Positions 7,241 to 16,458 of a stretch of 21,840 bases of DNA are shown here, piece by piece. Source of the DNA: Lentzea aerocolonigenes (GTDB taxonomy: Bacteria; Actinomycetota; Actinomycetes; Mycobacteriales; Pseudonocardiaceae); the NCBI RefSeq assembly GCF_000955955.1, contig NZ_JYJG01000110.1, forward strand, positions 1 to 21,840. Direction: 5' to 3'. The notes beneath the pieces are model-generated. The model was not told where the DNA came from and did no database searches. It worked only from the letters and a program-made list of their open reading frames with translations. A program made the position numbers and the translations under genes. Each line of letters starts with the position of its first letter. The first letter of the stretch is position 1.

Positions 7241-8245
7241 ATGATTTTGCGTGCCCGAATGTGCGTCACCGCGGTGGCGGCCGCGGTGATGGTGCTCGGA
7301 CAGGTGGCTCCCGCGTCCGCTGCGGGACCGTTGAAGGACATCACCAACAGGTATGTGGGTAGCGCGGTGGCTGCCCAAAACCTGAACGAAGCGGACTTCA
7401 AGTCGGTGCTGACGCGCGAGTTCGACAACGTCACGCCGGAGAACGAGATGAAGTGGGCGGTCGTCGAGCCGAACCGCGGCCAGTTCAACTGGTCCGGTGC
7501 GGACGCGATCGTGAACTACGCGCAGCAGAACGGGAAGTCGGTGCGCGGGCACACGCTGGTGTGGCACAGCCAGTACCCCGGCTGGCTCAACAACCTCGGT
7601 TCGTCCGAGCTGCGCAGCGTCACCCAGCAGCACATCAACACGGAGATGGGCCGGTACCGCGGCCGCATCCGGGCGTGGGACGTCGTCAACGAGATGTTCA
7701 ACGAGGACGGGTCGCGGCGGCAGTCGATCTTCCAGCAGAAGCTCGGTGACGGCTACGTCGCCGACGCGTTCCGCTGGGCTCGTGCCGCTGATCCGTCGGC
7801 CAAGCTCTACATCAACGACTACAACACCGAGGGCATCAACGCCAAGAGCACCGGCTTGTACAACCTGGTGCGCACGTTGAAGCAGCAGGGCGTGCCGATC
7901 GACGGCATCGGCATCCAGACGCACCTGGCGACGAAGTACGGGTTCCCGACGAGCTTCCGGCAGAACATGGAGCGGTTCGCCGCTCTGGGGCTCGACATCG
8001 CGATCACCGAGGCCGACGTGCGCATTCCGCTGCCTGCGGACTCGGCGAAGCTCGCGACGCAGGCGAGCTACTTCCGGCAGATCTGGGACGCCTGTCACGC
8101 CGTCTCGCGCTGCGTCGAGTTCACCACGTGGGGCTTCACCGACCGGCACTCGTGGGTGCCGGGCACGTTCCCCGGTGAGGGCGCGGCTTGCCTGTTCGAC
8201 TCGAACTTGAGGCCGAAACCCGCTTACACCAGGCTCAACCCGTAG
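7241..8245 (+). CDS. Secreted GH10 endo-1,4-beta-xylanase
   Basis: This 334-aa protein is a single-domain GH10 xylanase with a Sec-type signal peptide (likely cleavage after ASA, residue 27). Family motifs are FDNVTPENEMKW (61-72), GHTLVWHSQ (103-111), WDVVNE with acid/base E151, and DIAITEADVR with nucleophile E257. THLATKY and WGFTDRHSW complete the active site. It cuts internal beta-1,4-xylosidic bonds of xylan outside the cell, feeding oligosaccharides to the importer encoded just upstream. There is no carbohydrate-binding module, unlike many actinomycete GH10 enzymes, so it may act mainly on soluble xylan. AAGGAG (7228-7233) lies 7 bases before the ATG. It is 19 bases after the permease gene, so it is probably cotranscribed. 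Confidence 0.97.
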   Translation: MILRARMCVTAVAAAVMVLGQVAPASAAGPLKDITNRYVGSAVAAQNLNEADFKSVLTREFDNVTPENEMKWAVVEPNRGQFNWSGADAIVNYAQQNGKSVRGHTLVWHSQYPGWLNNLGSSELRSVTQQHINTEMGRYRGRIRAWDVVNEMFNEDGSRRQSIFQQKLGDGYVADAFRWARAADPSAKLYINDYNTEGINAKSTGLYNLVRTLKQQGVPIDGIGIQTHLATKYGFPTSFRQNMERFAALGLDIAITEADVRIPLPADSAKLATQASYFRQIWDACHAVSRCVEFTTWGFTDRHSWVPGTFPGEGAACLFDSNLRPKPAYTRLNP

Positions 8246-8247
8246 CT

Positions 8248-8261
8248 GGAGAGTCCACTTG
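8248..8261 (+). promoter_or_regulatory. RBS and TTG start of the GH43 gene
   Basis: GGAGAG (8248-8253) lies 5 bases before a TTG at 8259-8261, just after the GH10 stop. This decides the start of the GH43 gene: the family block HPDPS begins only 12 residues in, leaving no room for a later start. Confidence 0.75.
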
Positions 8262-9767
8262 GCACAGTTCTCGAACCCGGTCCTGCCCGGCTCGCACCCC
8301 GATCCGTCGGTGTGCCGGGTGGGACCGGACTACTACCTGGTCACGTCCACCTTCGAGTACTTCCCCGGCCTGCCGGTCTACCACAGCCGCGACCTGGTGC
8401 ACTGGCGGCAGCTCGGCCACGTGCTGGACCGGCCGTCGCAGCTGCCGTTGCAGGGAGTGCGCGCCTCCGGTGGGCTGTACGCGCCGACGATCCGGCACCA
8501 CTCCGGCGTGTTCTACGTGGTGTGCACGTTGGTTCACGGGACGCGGGAGACCGGCAACTTCGTCGTGACTGCCACCGATCCGGCCGGGCCGTGGTCCGAG
8601 CCGACGTGGCTTCCCGAGGCCGAGGGGTTCGATCCGTCGTTGTTCTTCGACGACGACGGGCGGGCGTGGTGGACCGGGACCCGCGAGATCCGCGACGGGC
8701 GAACCGAGGTCTACCTGCGCGAGTTCGACCTGGAGACGCTTTCCCCGGCAGGCCCGGACCACGTGGTGTTCCGCGGCGCGATGGCGGAGTCCCGGTGGCT
8801 CGAAGCACCGCATCTGTACAAAGTGGATGGACGATATGTGCTGGTGTGTGCCGAGGGTGGCACGGACTTCGAGCACTCCGTGGTGGTGGCGTTCGCTGAC
8901 GAGGTGACCGGACCGTATCGCGGGTCGCAGCTGAACCCGGTGCTGACCCATCGGCACCTCGGGCGTTCGCATCCGATCGCTGCTGCAGGGCATGCGGACC
9001 TCGTGTGCACGCAGAACGGTCAGTGGTACGCGGTGTTGCTGGCGGTGCGCCCGTACGGCGGCTACTACTACAACCTGGGCCGCGAGACGTTTCTCGTGCC
9101 TGTCTCGTGGGAGGCAGACGGTCCGGTGTTCAGCCCGGGCACCGGGCGGGTCGAGGTCTCGTACCCCGTTCCGGACCTGCCTCCGCACCCGTGGCCAGAG
9201 GAGGATCCGGCGTGGATGTTCGTGCGCACTCCGGAGTCGGACTTCCTGTCGCTCGATTCCGGCCGCGTGCGGCTGCGCCTGCGTCCCGAATCGATCACCG
9301 GCCTCGTCAACCCGAGTGCCGTGGTGCGGCGCCAGCAACACCAGTCGTTCCACGTGTCGTGCTCGCTCGACTTCTCGCCCGCGGGGCCGTCCGAGGCCGC
9401 TGGGATGGTGCTGCTGCAGAACAACGACCACCACGTGCGGTTGATGCTCGGGGCCGGCCGTGAGGTCACGCTGGTGCGCCGGGTCGGCGGGCAGGACGAG
9501 GTGCTCGCCAAGGCCCAGGCCGGCGAGGGTGCGGTCAGGCTCGGTGTGGAGGCACACGGTCAGGAGCACCAGGCGCTGGTCGACGGGCGACCGCTGGGTG
9601 CGCCGTTCGACGGCCTGTTCCTCAGCACGCCGGTCACCGGCGGGTTCACCGGAGTCCACATAGGACTCTATGCGACCAGTGACGGCGTGCCGAGCGACTC
9701 GTGGGCCGACTTCTCCGGCTTCACCTACCGCGAAGTCCCGCAGGGGTCATCCAGCTGCCACCAGTAG
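8259..9767 (+). CDS. GH43 beta-xylosidase / alpha-L-arabinofuranosidase (intracellular)
   Basis: The 502-aa protein has an N-terminal five-bladed beta-propeller and a C-terminal beta-sandwich (about 325-502), the layout of GH43 beta-xylosidases of the XynB type. The catalytic triad is visible: general base D15 in SHPDPS, pKa modulator D125 in EGFDPSLFFDDDG, and acid E182 in WLEAPHLYK. There is no signal peptide, so it should hydrolyse imported xylo- or arabinoxylo-oligosaccharides. Sequence alone does not separate xylosidase from arabinofuranosidase. It starts with TTG 13 bases after the GH10 stop and is probably the last gene of the operon. Its last 43 bases overlap the convergent GNAT gene, with no terminator between them. 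Confidence 0.94.
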   Translation: MAQFSNPVLPGSHPDPSVCRVGPDYYLVTSTFEYFPGLPVYHSRDLVHWRQLGHVLDRPSQLPLQGVRASGGLYAPTIRHHSGVFYVVCTLVHGTRETGNFVVTATDPAGPWSEPTWLPEAEGFDPSLFFDDDGRAWWTGTREIRDGRTEVYLREFDLETLSPAGPDHVVFRGAMAESRWLEAPHLYKVDGRYVLVCAEGGTDFEHSVVVAFADEVTGPYRGSQLNPVLTHRHLGRSHPIAAAGHADLVCTQNGQWYAVLLAVRPYGGYYYNLGRETFLVPVSWEADGPVFSPGTGRVEVSYPVPDLPPHPWPEEDPAWMFVRTPESDFLSLDSGRVRLRLRPESITGLVNPSAVVRRQQHQSFHVSCSLDFSPAGPSEAAGMVLLQNNDHHVRLMLGAGREVTLVRRVGGQDEVLAKAQAGEGAVRLGVEAHGQEHQALVDGRPLGAPFDGLFLSTPVTGGFTGVHIGLYATSDGVPSDSWADFSGFTYREVPQGSSSCHQ

Positions 9768-10162
9768 CCGGCGTCGTCGTGAGGTGATGGCTGCCCACCG
9801 GCGGCTTCGTACAGCGCCTTCGCGGCGTGGTTGTCCTCGTCGGTGAACAGCCACATCTTCCGGTGCCCTTCGCTGACGGCCTGGTCGCGGAAGGCCGTCA
9901 GCAGCGCGCGCCCGATGCCACGTCGCCGCGCCGTCTGATCGACGCCGATCTCGTACAACTGCACCTGCGAGTAGCCGCACACGTGGCGCTGCCGCAGTCC
10001 CCACACCCAGCCGAGCACCTTGTGGTCTCCCAGTGCCAGCAACGCGATGGTCGCCGGATCCGTCAGGAACGGAGTGTGGTCACGCACCTCGACGCCGCGG
10101 AACTTCCGCACCGCGGCGTCGAGCAGTTCGTGGTCCTCCGCGGTCAGCCGGTGGATGCGCAT
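9725..10162 (-). CDS. GNAT-family N-acetyltransferase
   Basis: The 145-aa protein is a compact GNAT domain. Acetyl-CoA binding motif A is LYEIGVDQTARRRGIGRALL (69-88), with RRRGIG as the pyrophosphate loop. NHAAKALYEAAGG (111-123) is motif B. It would transfer an acetyl group to an amine of unknown identity. The ATG at 10162 lies 20 bases after the GH38 stop in the same direction, so it is probably the last gene of the mannoside operon, possibly by coupling (GGCGGG just before the ATG). A much longer open frame continues upstream to 11413, but that extension is a shadow of GH38. Its 3' end overlaps the GH43 gene by 43 bases. A sugar-amine substrate would fit the operon, but nothing in the sequence proves it. 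Confidence 0.88.
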   Translation of the reverse strand: MRIHRLTAEDHELLDAAVRKFRGVEVRDHTPFLTDPATIALLALGDHKVLGWVWGLRQRHVCGYSQVQLYEIGVDQTARRRGIGRALLTAFRDQAVSEGHRKMWLFTDEDNHAAKALYEAAGGQPSPHDDAGYWWQLDDPCGTSR

Positions 10163-10182
10163 CCCGCCATCATCCGCCGTGG

Positions 10183-13100
10183 CTACCGGATGCTGACGGG
10201 GATCGCGGGGGAGTAGTACAGCCTGCCGTGCGCGGCCACCCGCACCAGCGTCCACCAGTGCGCACCTCGGCGAGCTGTGGGTGCCGCGGTGGCCGTCACC
10301 GGTACGGTGATCTTGCCTGCCGGTGGGATCACGAACGGCTGGGTGCGCGGACCGATGGTGACGTCGTCGTCCCACGTGCCGAACGGGCTGATCACGGTGA
10401 TCTCGCCGTGCAGTTCGCTCTGGACGCGGTTGTGCAGCGTCACCGGCAGCAGCGCGTGCTCGCTGGGCGCGAGCAGGAGGGCGCCTGCCCTGAGCAGGAC
10501 GTCGACCAGGTCCCGGTCGGTGCTGGGGCCGGACACCACCTCGATGCTGTCCTCCAGCACCTGGCCGAGGTGGTCGCGGATGCGGGCGGCGTGCAGGTGA
10601 CGCCCCGGCCTGGCCTTCAGGGTGGCGGTGAACTCGGCGAACTCGCCGGCCGCCAGGTCGTAGTCCCACGACTGACCACCGCTGAACTCCAGGCGACCCT
10701 TGGCCGGAGTTCCGCTGCAGCTCACGGTGATCCGCGCTGGGGCTGTGGCACCGGGCGCGAGACGGGTGAAGGACGGGGTGACGTGCACGGAGACCGGCAG
10801 GTTGCCGATCGGGGCCGGGCCGGAGTTGTGCCGCCAGTAGCGGGTGTAGACCGGCTGGACGGGTTCGAGCGTTTCGATCGGCGCGACGGGGAGCCGTGAC
10901 GAAGGCACCAGCCGCAGTGTTGCTACGTCCGCCGCGCCCAGTGAGACCTCGGCCTGTCCGGAGTGGACGGGAAGCGGTTCGATTTCGCGTTCTTCCAGCA
11001 GGTCCAGGCGTTGAACCGCTTCGATTCCGCCGTGCAGCGACATCGAAGCGGTTACCGGCGTCCCGGTCGACTCGTACAGCCGCACCGAGAGGTCGGAGCC
11101 GTGGTCGTCGGTGCACGACGCGAGAGGGTTGCCGTGGATCTTGGCCGCGGTCAGCAGGACACTGGGCGGTGAGACGGCCAGCAGGCTCAACGAGGCAGGC
11201 AGGTCGCCAGGGCTCGACGGCACCTGGCGGGCGTGCAGCGGGTGGTTGACGTCCTGGCTGATGCGGGCGAAACCAGCGCGGCGCCAGTCGCCCGCTCCGG
11301 CGACCAGGCTGAGGTCGAAGGTGTGGGACCAGTGCTGGTAGGCGAAGCTGGACCCGTCCGGCACCGTGCGGCGGTCGCCGTCGACCCACACCTCCGCCGG
11401 CCAGCCGCTGCACGAACGCATCAACGACACGTGCAGGGTGCCGTCCGGCGACACGACGAACCCCGGGGTGCCGCGGTTGACGACGGCCACCGAGTGGTCG
11501 ACGGCGGGATCGGTGGTGCCGCCGGACACTTCGACGCAGGCGTCGGCGAGGTCCTCGATCAGCGCCTCGACGTCCATCACGATCAGCACCGGCAGGTCAC
11601 GCGGTCCGCGCAGGTCGGCGTCCGGCACCCACCGCTGTGCTCGCGAATAGGAGGCGGGCACGAGCACCCGGCCGGTGGCGTCGAGCGTCGCGCGGTACTC
11701 GGGCGCGCTGTCGAGCACCGCCGCCGTGAAGTCGTTGTGGCCGACGACGATGCGCACGTCGGGCAGGTTGGAGTCCACGTCGAGCGAGCCGTAGCGCGGC
11801 CCGGAAGCGCTGGTGCGGGTGGCGGTGACGCCCTTGGCCACCAACGCGGCCATCAGGTCGCGGGCGTCGTCGGCGATGACCTCCGCGACCCCGATGGCGT
11901 GCAGAACACCGTCGGGCAGCCGAAGCCGAACTGGTGCGGAGAGCCCGGCCCAGGTGTGCGCGGGGCTGTCCAGCGTCCACAGGTGCGTGGCCGCGTCGAC
12001 GTCCGGGAAGCCGAACGAACGGCCCACCGCGGCGAACCCGACCTCGGCCACGGGCAGCGCGCCGGGCAGGTCGAACGCGAACCGGCTGCGCAACAAGCGG
12101 TCCTGGCCGATCGAACCGTCCACGAAGGACCGGACGTCGACCCGTGGCAACCCGTGCCACAGCGTGACCTGCTGCCTGATCCGCAGTTCGCCGAGCGAGC
12201 AGGAGCTGATGAGACGCTCGCCGACGGGGCTCGTCTCCGAGCGCACCACGGCCGGACCAGCGGTCACCCCTGGGCCCTTGGGCAGCAGATGCCACGGCCC
12301 CTCACCCCACACCGGATGCCCGGGATGTTCCTCCTGCACGAGCATTTCAGCCGCGAGACGACCAGGTCGTAGCAGTTCGCGCTCAGCCGCCACGTCGTAC
12401 ACGCGGGACAACGCACCGCCGCGCTCCGGATCGGCCTCGACCACGAACGCCTCGGACTCGATCGTCACACCGGGCTGTGGCATCCAGTAGGGCGGGACCT
12501 GGTAATCGTCGACCACCCGGAACACCCGGTAGCCGCAGGCGGGAACCTGCCGTGCCACGAACGTCAGCGTCAGTTCGAGCGTGTCGTCCGGATGCTTGAT
12601 CACCGCCTCGGTGACCGCGGCGACCTCGACGCCATCGGCGTCCAGCACGCGCGCACCCTTGAAACCGGGCAGACGGAGTTCCACGGTCGCGACCGCATCA
12701 CGGGCGAAGGCCAGCGAGTTGACGACGATCACCGCCTCGCCCACGCCGGAGGTGTCGGCGCAGGCGGCCAGGTGCGAGATCGCGTCGCCGAGAACCGCAC
12801 GACCGAGCTCGTCGGCTTCCCGCCAGCCCGTCAGCAGATCGAGGTACACCTGGTCCGACTCGGTACCGGTGATCGCGTCGTGGTGCGCGCCGTAGACAAG
12901 TTGCCGCCAGGCCTTGTCCAGCGCGAACGCCGGATAGCCCGCGCCGAGCAACGTCGACAGCGCCGCCATCCGCTCACCGTCGAGCACCGCCACCTCGGCC
13001 GCGCGCTGCGCCTGCTTGGTGTCGATGTACGAGACGTCCTTGCCGGTGTAGACGGGATTCATGTCCCTGGTCTGCGGGCTGAACTTCACCGAACGCTCAG

Positions 13101-14286
13101 AGGCGTCGGCACGCACCGCGGCGAAGAAGTCACGAGGCAGGCCGACGACGAACCGCGGCCAGACATAGCGTGCGTTCCACGCGCGATGGATCTCCGTGCA
13201 GAACCGCGACGGCACGTTGTGGTCGTGCCCGACCGGCAGCAGCACGTTCCGGGTGGCCGCGACCGAACGCAACGAGGTGAACTGCCGGTACGCCTCCGCC
13301 ATCGCCTCGTCCAAAGTGGACTTGCGCTCGATGTCCCACCCGGCCACGTAGTGATCGGCGAGGTAGGCCGTCAGCACCCCGCGCCCGCTCGGCGAGATCC
13401 ACTCGAACTCGGAGGGGAACTGCATCCGCGTGATGTCACCGGTGTGCCGCTTGGCCCCCACGTGATGCCACGGCCCGCGCGCCCACACGCTCGACGTGAG
13501 CCCCGCATCCGCCATCAGCCCGGGATAGGAGGGATCGTGCCCGAACACGTCGAGCATCCACGCGGACTGCGGATCGGCACCAAGCACGTCCCGTTGGAAC
13601 CCGACGCCGTAGACCGCGTTGCGCACGGTCGACTCCGGATGGGTCAGGTTCGTGTTGGCCTCGTTGTAGTTGCCGCCGACGATCTCGATCCGGCCTTCGC
13701 GCAGGAACCGCCGCAAATCGTGCCGGTCATGGGGGAACGCGTCCCAGTGCGGCTTGAGGTAGTCCACCTCGGCGAGCACGAACCGGTAGTCCTCATCCGT
13801 CCTGGCGGCGTCGAGATGAGCGCGCACCAGGTCGAACGCCGAGAGCTGGAACGGCATCCGCTTCGCCTGCGCGCCCGGCAGGTCGAGCCAGGTCTCGGTG
13901 AAGCCCGCCTGCGTGTTCCACCACACCGGGTCGTAGTGGAAGTGCGACACCATCCACATCGTCCACCCGGTCTCCGCGGCGGTCACCGTGACGTCCCAGG
14001 CGTGCGGTGGCGCACCGCTGACCGGCGCGACGAGCACGGTCGCCGGGTAGGCCGTGCCCGCGGTGGTCGGCGCGGAGAAGACCACGCCGACCTCGGCCAC
14101 GACCTCGTCCGGACCTGCCGCCACGCGCACCGGTTCCGGTGTGCGCACAAGAGGCCCGGTGATCCGCACCCACGCCTGCTCGGACCGCGGCACCGAGACG
14201 GTGACGCGAACCAGCTGGCGCGGTGCGGAAGCCAGGCCGACGAACAGATCCGTGCTCTCGACGGACACCCCAGGATCAGTTGGCAC
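10183..14286 (-). CDS. GH38 alpha-mannosidase, unusually long
   Basis: The 1367-aa protein contains a complete GH38 catalytic domain from about residue 108. All four expected zinc ligands are present: H117 and D119 in HFHYDPVWW, nucleophile D246 in WMLDVFGHD, and H469 in YGAHHDAITGTES. A roughly 105-residue beta-rich N-terminal region precedes it. A very long C-terminal part follows the mid and beta domains, ending in two beta-sandwich-like segments (about 1170-1270 and 1285-1367), the first resembling NEW3-type domains. Many bacterial GH38 enzymes are roughly 850-1050 residues. No signal peptide is seen, so it should act on imported alpha-mannosides; linkage is unknown. The GTG start is 4 bases after the binding-protein stop, with only a weak distant SD (AAGGGG), so coupling is likely. 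Confidence 0.95.
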   Translation of the reverse strand: MPTDPGVSVESTDLFVGLASAPRQLVRVTVSVPRSEQAWVRITGPLVRTPEPVRVAAGPDEVVAEVGVVFSAPTTAGTAYPATVLVAPVSGAPPHAWDVTVTAAETGWTMWMVSHFHYDPVWWNTQAGFTETWLDLPGAQAKRMPFQLSAFDLVRAHLDAARTDEDYRFVLAEVDYLKPHWDAFPHDRHDLRRFLREGRIEIVGGNYNEANTNLTHPESTVRNAVYGVGFQRDVLGADPQSAWMLDVFGHDPSYPGLMADAGLTSSVWARGPWHHVGAKRHTGDITRMQFPSEFEWISPSGRGVLTAYLADHYVAGWDIERKSTLDEAMAEAYRQFTSLRSVAATRNVLLPVGHDHNVPSRFCTEIHRAWNARYVWPRFVVGLPRDFFAAVRADASERSVKFSPQTRDMNPVYTGKDVSYIDTKQAQRAAEVAVLDGERMAALSTLLGAGYPAFALDKAWRQLVYGAHHDAITGTESDQVYLDLLTGWREADELGRAVLGDAISHLAACADTSGVGEAVIVVNSLAFARDAVATVELRLPGFKGARVLDADGVEVAAVTEAVIKHPDDTLELTLTFVARQVPACGYRVFRVVDDYQVPPYWMPQPGVTIESEAFVVEADPERGGALSRVYDVAAERELLRPGRLAAEMLVQEEHPGHPVWGEGPWHLLPKGPGVTAGPAVVRSETSPVGERLISSCSLGELRIRQQVTLWHGLPRVDVRSFVDGSIGQDRLLRSRFAFDLPGALPVAEVGFAAVGRSFGFPDVDAATHLWTLDSPAHTWAGLSAPVRLRLPDGVLHAIGVAEVIADDARDLMAALVAKGVTATRTSASGPRYGSLDVDSNLPDVRIVVGHNDFTAAVLDSAPEYRATLDATGRVLVPASYSRAQRWVPDADLRGPRDLPVLIVMDVEALIEDLADACVEVSGGTTDPAVDHSVAVVNRGTPGFVVSPDGTLHVSLMRSCSGWPAEVWVDGDRRTVPDGSSFAYQHWSHTFDLSLVAGAGDWRRAGFARISQDVNHPLHARQVPSSPGDLPASLSLLAVSPPSVLLTAAKIHGNPLASCTDDHGSDLSVRLYESTGTPVTASMSLHGGIEAVQRLDLLEEREIEPLPVHSGQAEVSLGAADVATLRLVPSSRLPVAPIETLEPVQPVYTRYWRHNSGPAPIGNLPVSVHVTPSFTRLAPGATAPARITVSCSGTPAKGRLEFSGGQSWDYDLAAGEFAEFTATLKARPGRHLHAARIRDHLGQVLEDSIEVVSGPSTDRDLVDVLLRAGALLLAPSEHALLPVTLHNRVQSELHGEITVISPFGTWDDDVTIGPRTQPFVIPPAGKITVPVTATAAPTARRGAHWWTLVRVAAHGRLYYSPAIPVSIR

Positions 14287-14290
14287 GGTG

Positions 14291-15592
14291 TTACTTGGCC
14301 CCTTGCAATGCTGCCTCGGCGTCGCGGAAGTACTGCGCGACCGCGTCGGGGATCGACATCTTGCCGAACGCGACCTGCTTCGCCGCCGAGTCCAGCGCCG
14401 TCTTCGCGTCGTTGTAACCAGGAGGCGCCGTCGGGGCGTTCGGCAGCCCGTCCTTCGCCACCTCGTCGGCGACGTACTGCGCGTACGTCACATCGCGCTT
14501 GTCGGATGCCGTCAACGTCGGCGTCAACGTCTCCAAGGCCTTGCCCGACGGCGGGATTCCGCGCGACATGCCCATCGCCTTGATCGCGTCGACGTCGCTG
14601 ATGAACAGGTCGATGACCTTGGCGGCGGCTTCCGGGTTCTTGCTCTTGGCCGGGATGCACAGGAGCACACCGCCGCTGAGGGCCTGTCCGGTCTTGCCGT
14701 TGCTGCCGCGCGGCACCACCACGATGTCGAGCGCGTGCTGGGTCAGCGGCGCCATCTGCGCGAGGCCCCACCCCGTGGTCATCGCGATCTGACCGGAGAT
14801 CAACGGGTGGTTGCCCGTCGCGGAGTCGGTGTTGGACAGCATCTCGGGCGGGCAGATCGCACCGGCCTTGCGCAGCTTGTCCCACAGCGCGAACCACTCG
14901 GCGAGATCGTCCTTGGTGAACCCGAGCTTGCCGTCGCCGGTGTAGAGGTCCTTGCCCCGCTGGCGAAGCCACGGCTGCAATGCGCCGGAGTCGTCCTTGG
15001 AAGCGTCCAGCGCGCCGTACTTGCCCTGCCCCATCGCCTTCGACATCTCACCGGCGATGCGGCCGAAGTCGTCCCACGTCCACGTGTCGGCGGGGACGGG
15101 GATCTTCGCCTGCTCGAAGACGGTCTTGTCGTAGAGCACCGGCGCGTAACCGGACCCGGACGGCACGCCGTAGGTCTTGCCGTCCACCACGCCCGCCCCG
15201 CGCACCGCCGAGTAGAGCGTGTCGAGGTGGATCGTGTTCGGGATGAACGATCCCAGGTCGGTCAGCACGCCCTTGGCCGCGTAGGTGCTGACCAGCGCGG
15301 TGTCCATCTGGAAGAGGTCGGGCGGGTTGCCGCCGGCGAACTCGGTGTTCAGCTTGTTGAAGTACCCGTCGTACCCGGAGAACTGGGGGTCGACCTTGGT
15401 GCCGTTCTTCTGCGTGAAGATCTGCAGAGCGCTCTGGTACGCCTTGTTGCGCGCTTCACCACCCCACCAGCGGAACGTCAGCGAGTTGTTCGCCGCGCCA
15501 CCGCTGTTGGTCGGCGCGAACCCGCAGCCGGCCACCGACGCGGCGGCGAGACCACCGGCAAGGCCGAAGAGGCCTCTCCTGGAGATGGACAT
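14291..15592 (-). CDS. Sugar ABC transporter substrate-binding lipoprotein (mannoside operon)
   Basis: The 433-aa protein starts with a twin-arginine stretch (SRRGLFG, residues 4-10), a hydrophobic run and a lipobox VAGC (20-23, lipidated Cys23), so it may be a Tat-exported lipoprotein. The mature part is a family 1 solute-binding protein (LTFRWWGGEARNKAY; NPPDLFQMDTALV; YGVPSGSGYAPVLYDK). It would bind the oligosaccharide that GH38 later cleaves; an alpha-mannoside is inferred from the downstream gene only. GGGAG lies about 4 bases before the ATG. It follows the MalG-type gene after a 29-base gap and precedes GH38 by 4 bases. Confidence 0.95.
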   Translation of the reverse strand: MSISRRGLFGLAGGLAAASVAGCGFAPTNSGGAANNSLTFRWWGGEARNKAYQSALQIFTQKNGTKVDPQFSGYDGYFNKLNTEFAGGNPPDLFQMDTALVSTYAAKGVLTDLGSFIPNTIHLDTLYSAVRGAGVVDGKTYGVPSGSGYAPVLYDKTVFEQAKIPVPADTWTWDDFGRIAGEMSKAMGQGKYGALDASKDDSGALQPWLRQRGKDLYTGDGKLGFTKDDLAEWFALWDKLRKAGAICPPEMLSNTDSATGNHPLISGQIAMTTGWGLAQMAPLTQHALDIVVVPRGSNGKTGQALSGGVLLCIPAKSKNPEAAAKVIDLFISDVDAIKAMGMSRGIPPSGKALETLTPTLTASDKRDVTYAQYVADEVAKDGLPNAPTAPPGYNDAKTALDSAAKQVAFGKMSIPDAVAQYFRDAEAALQGAK

Positions 15593-15621
15593 GTGTCTCC
15601 CTTTCTTGGCGGTGAAAGGCG

Positions 15622-16458
15622 TTACTTGATGCCGGTGGTCGCGACGCCCTCGACCAGACGGCGTTGCGAGACGATGAAGACGGCGACGGTGGGGACGAGG
15701 GTGACGACGGACATCGCGAGCATTCCGCCGTAGCTGGACCCGCTGGCCCGGTCGACGAACGCGTTGAGCCCGAGCGGTGCGGTGTAGCGCGAGTGGTCCG
15801 ACAGGTAGACCAGCTGGCGCAGGAAGTCGTTGAACGTCCAGATGAACGTCAGGATCGTCGTGGTGAGCAGCGCCGGCCGCAGCAGCGGCAGGATGATGCT
15901 GAAGAACACCCGCACGTGCCCGGCGCCGTCCAGCGCCGCCGCCTCGTCCAGCTCGCGCGGGATGCCGCGGATGAACTGCACCATCAGGAAGATGAAGAAG
16001 GCGTCGGTGGCCAGCAGGTAGGGCACCACCAGCGGCAGGAACGTGTTGATCCAGTTCAGCTGGTAGAAGATCGTGTACTGGGGGATCAGGGTCGCCTGGA
16101 ACGGCAGCATCATCGTGCCGAGCATCACCGCGAACCAGAACCTCTTGAACGCGAAGTCCAGGCGCGCGAACGCATACGCCGCCACCGAGCAGGACGCCAC
16201 GTTCGCGACCACCGTGCAGAGTGAGACCGTCAGCGAGTTGGCCAGGTAGACGGTGAACGAGTTGCCCGTCGCCGTCCAGCCGTTGATGTAGTTGGCGATC
16301 GTGAAGGCGAACGGGAACGGGTTCATCGTGCTGAAGATCTGGTTCTCCGGCTTGAACGACGCGCCGACCAGCCAGACCATCGGGTAGATCATCGCCACGA
16401 GCACGACGATCAGCACGGCGTGCGCCCGCCAGTGCACCTGCTTCTTCTCAGTCCGCAT
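15622..16458 (-). CDS. Sugar ABC transporter permease, MalG type (mannoside operon)
   Basis: The 278-aa protein has about six transmembrane segments, beginning HAVLIVVLVAMIYPMVWLVG. The EAA loop starts at Glu172 (EAAALDGAGHVRVFFSIILP) and would dock a shared ATPase. Its ATG lies inside the 3' end of the MalF-type gene with an 11-base overlap (16448-16458), so the two are translationally coupled. With the partner permease it forms the channel of the second importer. Confidence 0.95.
   Translation of the reverse strand: MRTEKKQVHWRAHAVLIVVLVAMIYPMVWLVGASFKPENQIFSTMNPFPFAFTIANYINGWTATGNSFTVYLANSLTVSLCTVVANVASCSVAAYAFARLDFAFKRFWFAVMLGTMMLPFQATLIPQYTIFYQLNWINTFLPLVVPYLLATDAFFIFLMVQFIRGIPRELDEAAALDGAGHVRVFFSIILPLLRPALLTTTILTFIWTFNDFLRQLVYLSDHSRYTAPLGLNAFVDRASGSSYGGMLAMSVVTLVPTVAVFIVSQRRLVEGVATTGIK

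Noticed and set aside
9725..11413. 562-aa version of the GNAT protein
   Set aside because: The N-terminal 400 or so residues are a shadow of GH38; the GNAT domain starts at the ATG at 10162.
12592..14583. 663-aa plus-strand open frame inside the GH38 gene
   Set aside because: It runs opposite a gene with all GH38 catalytic motifs and shows only low-complexity Arg/His/Val sequence.
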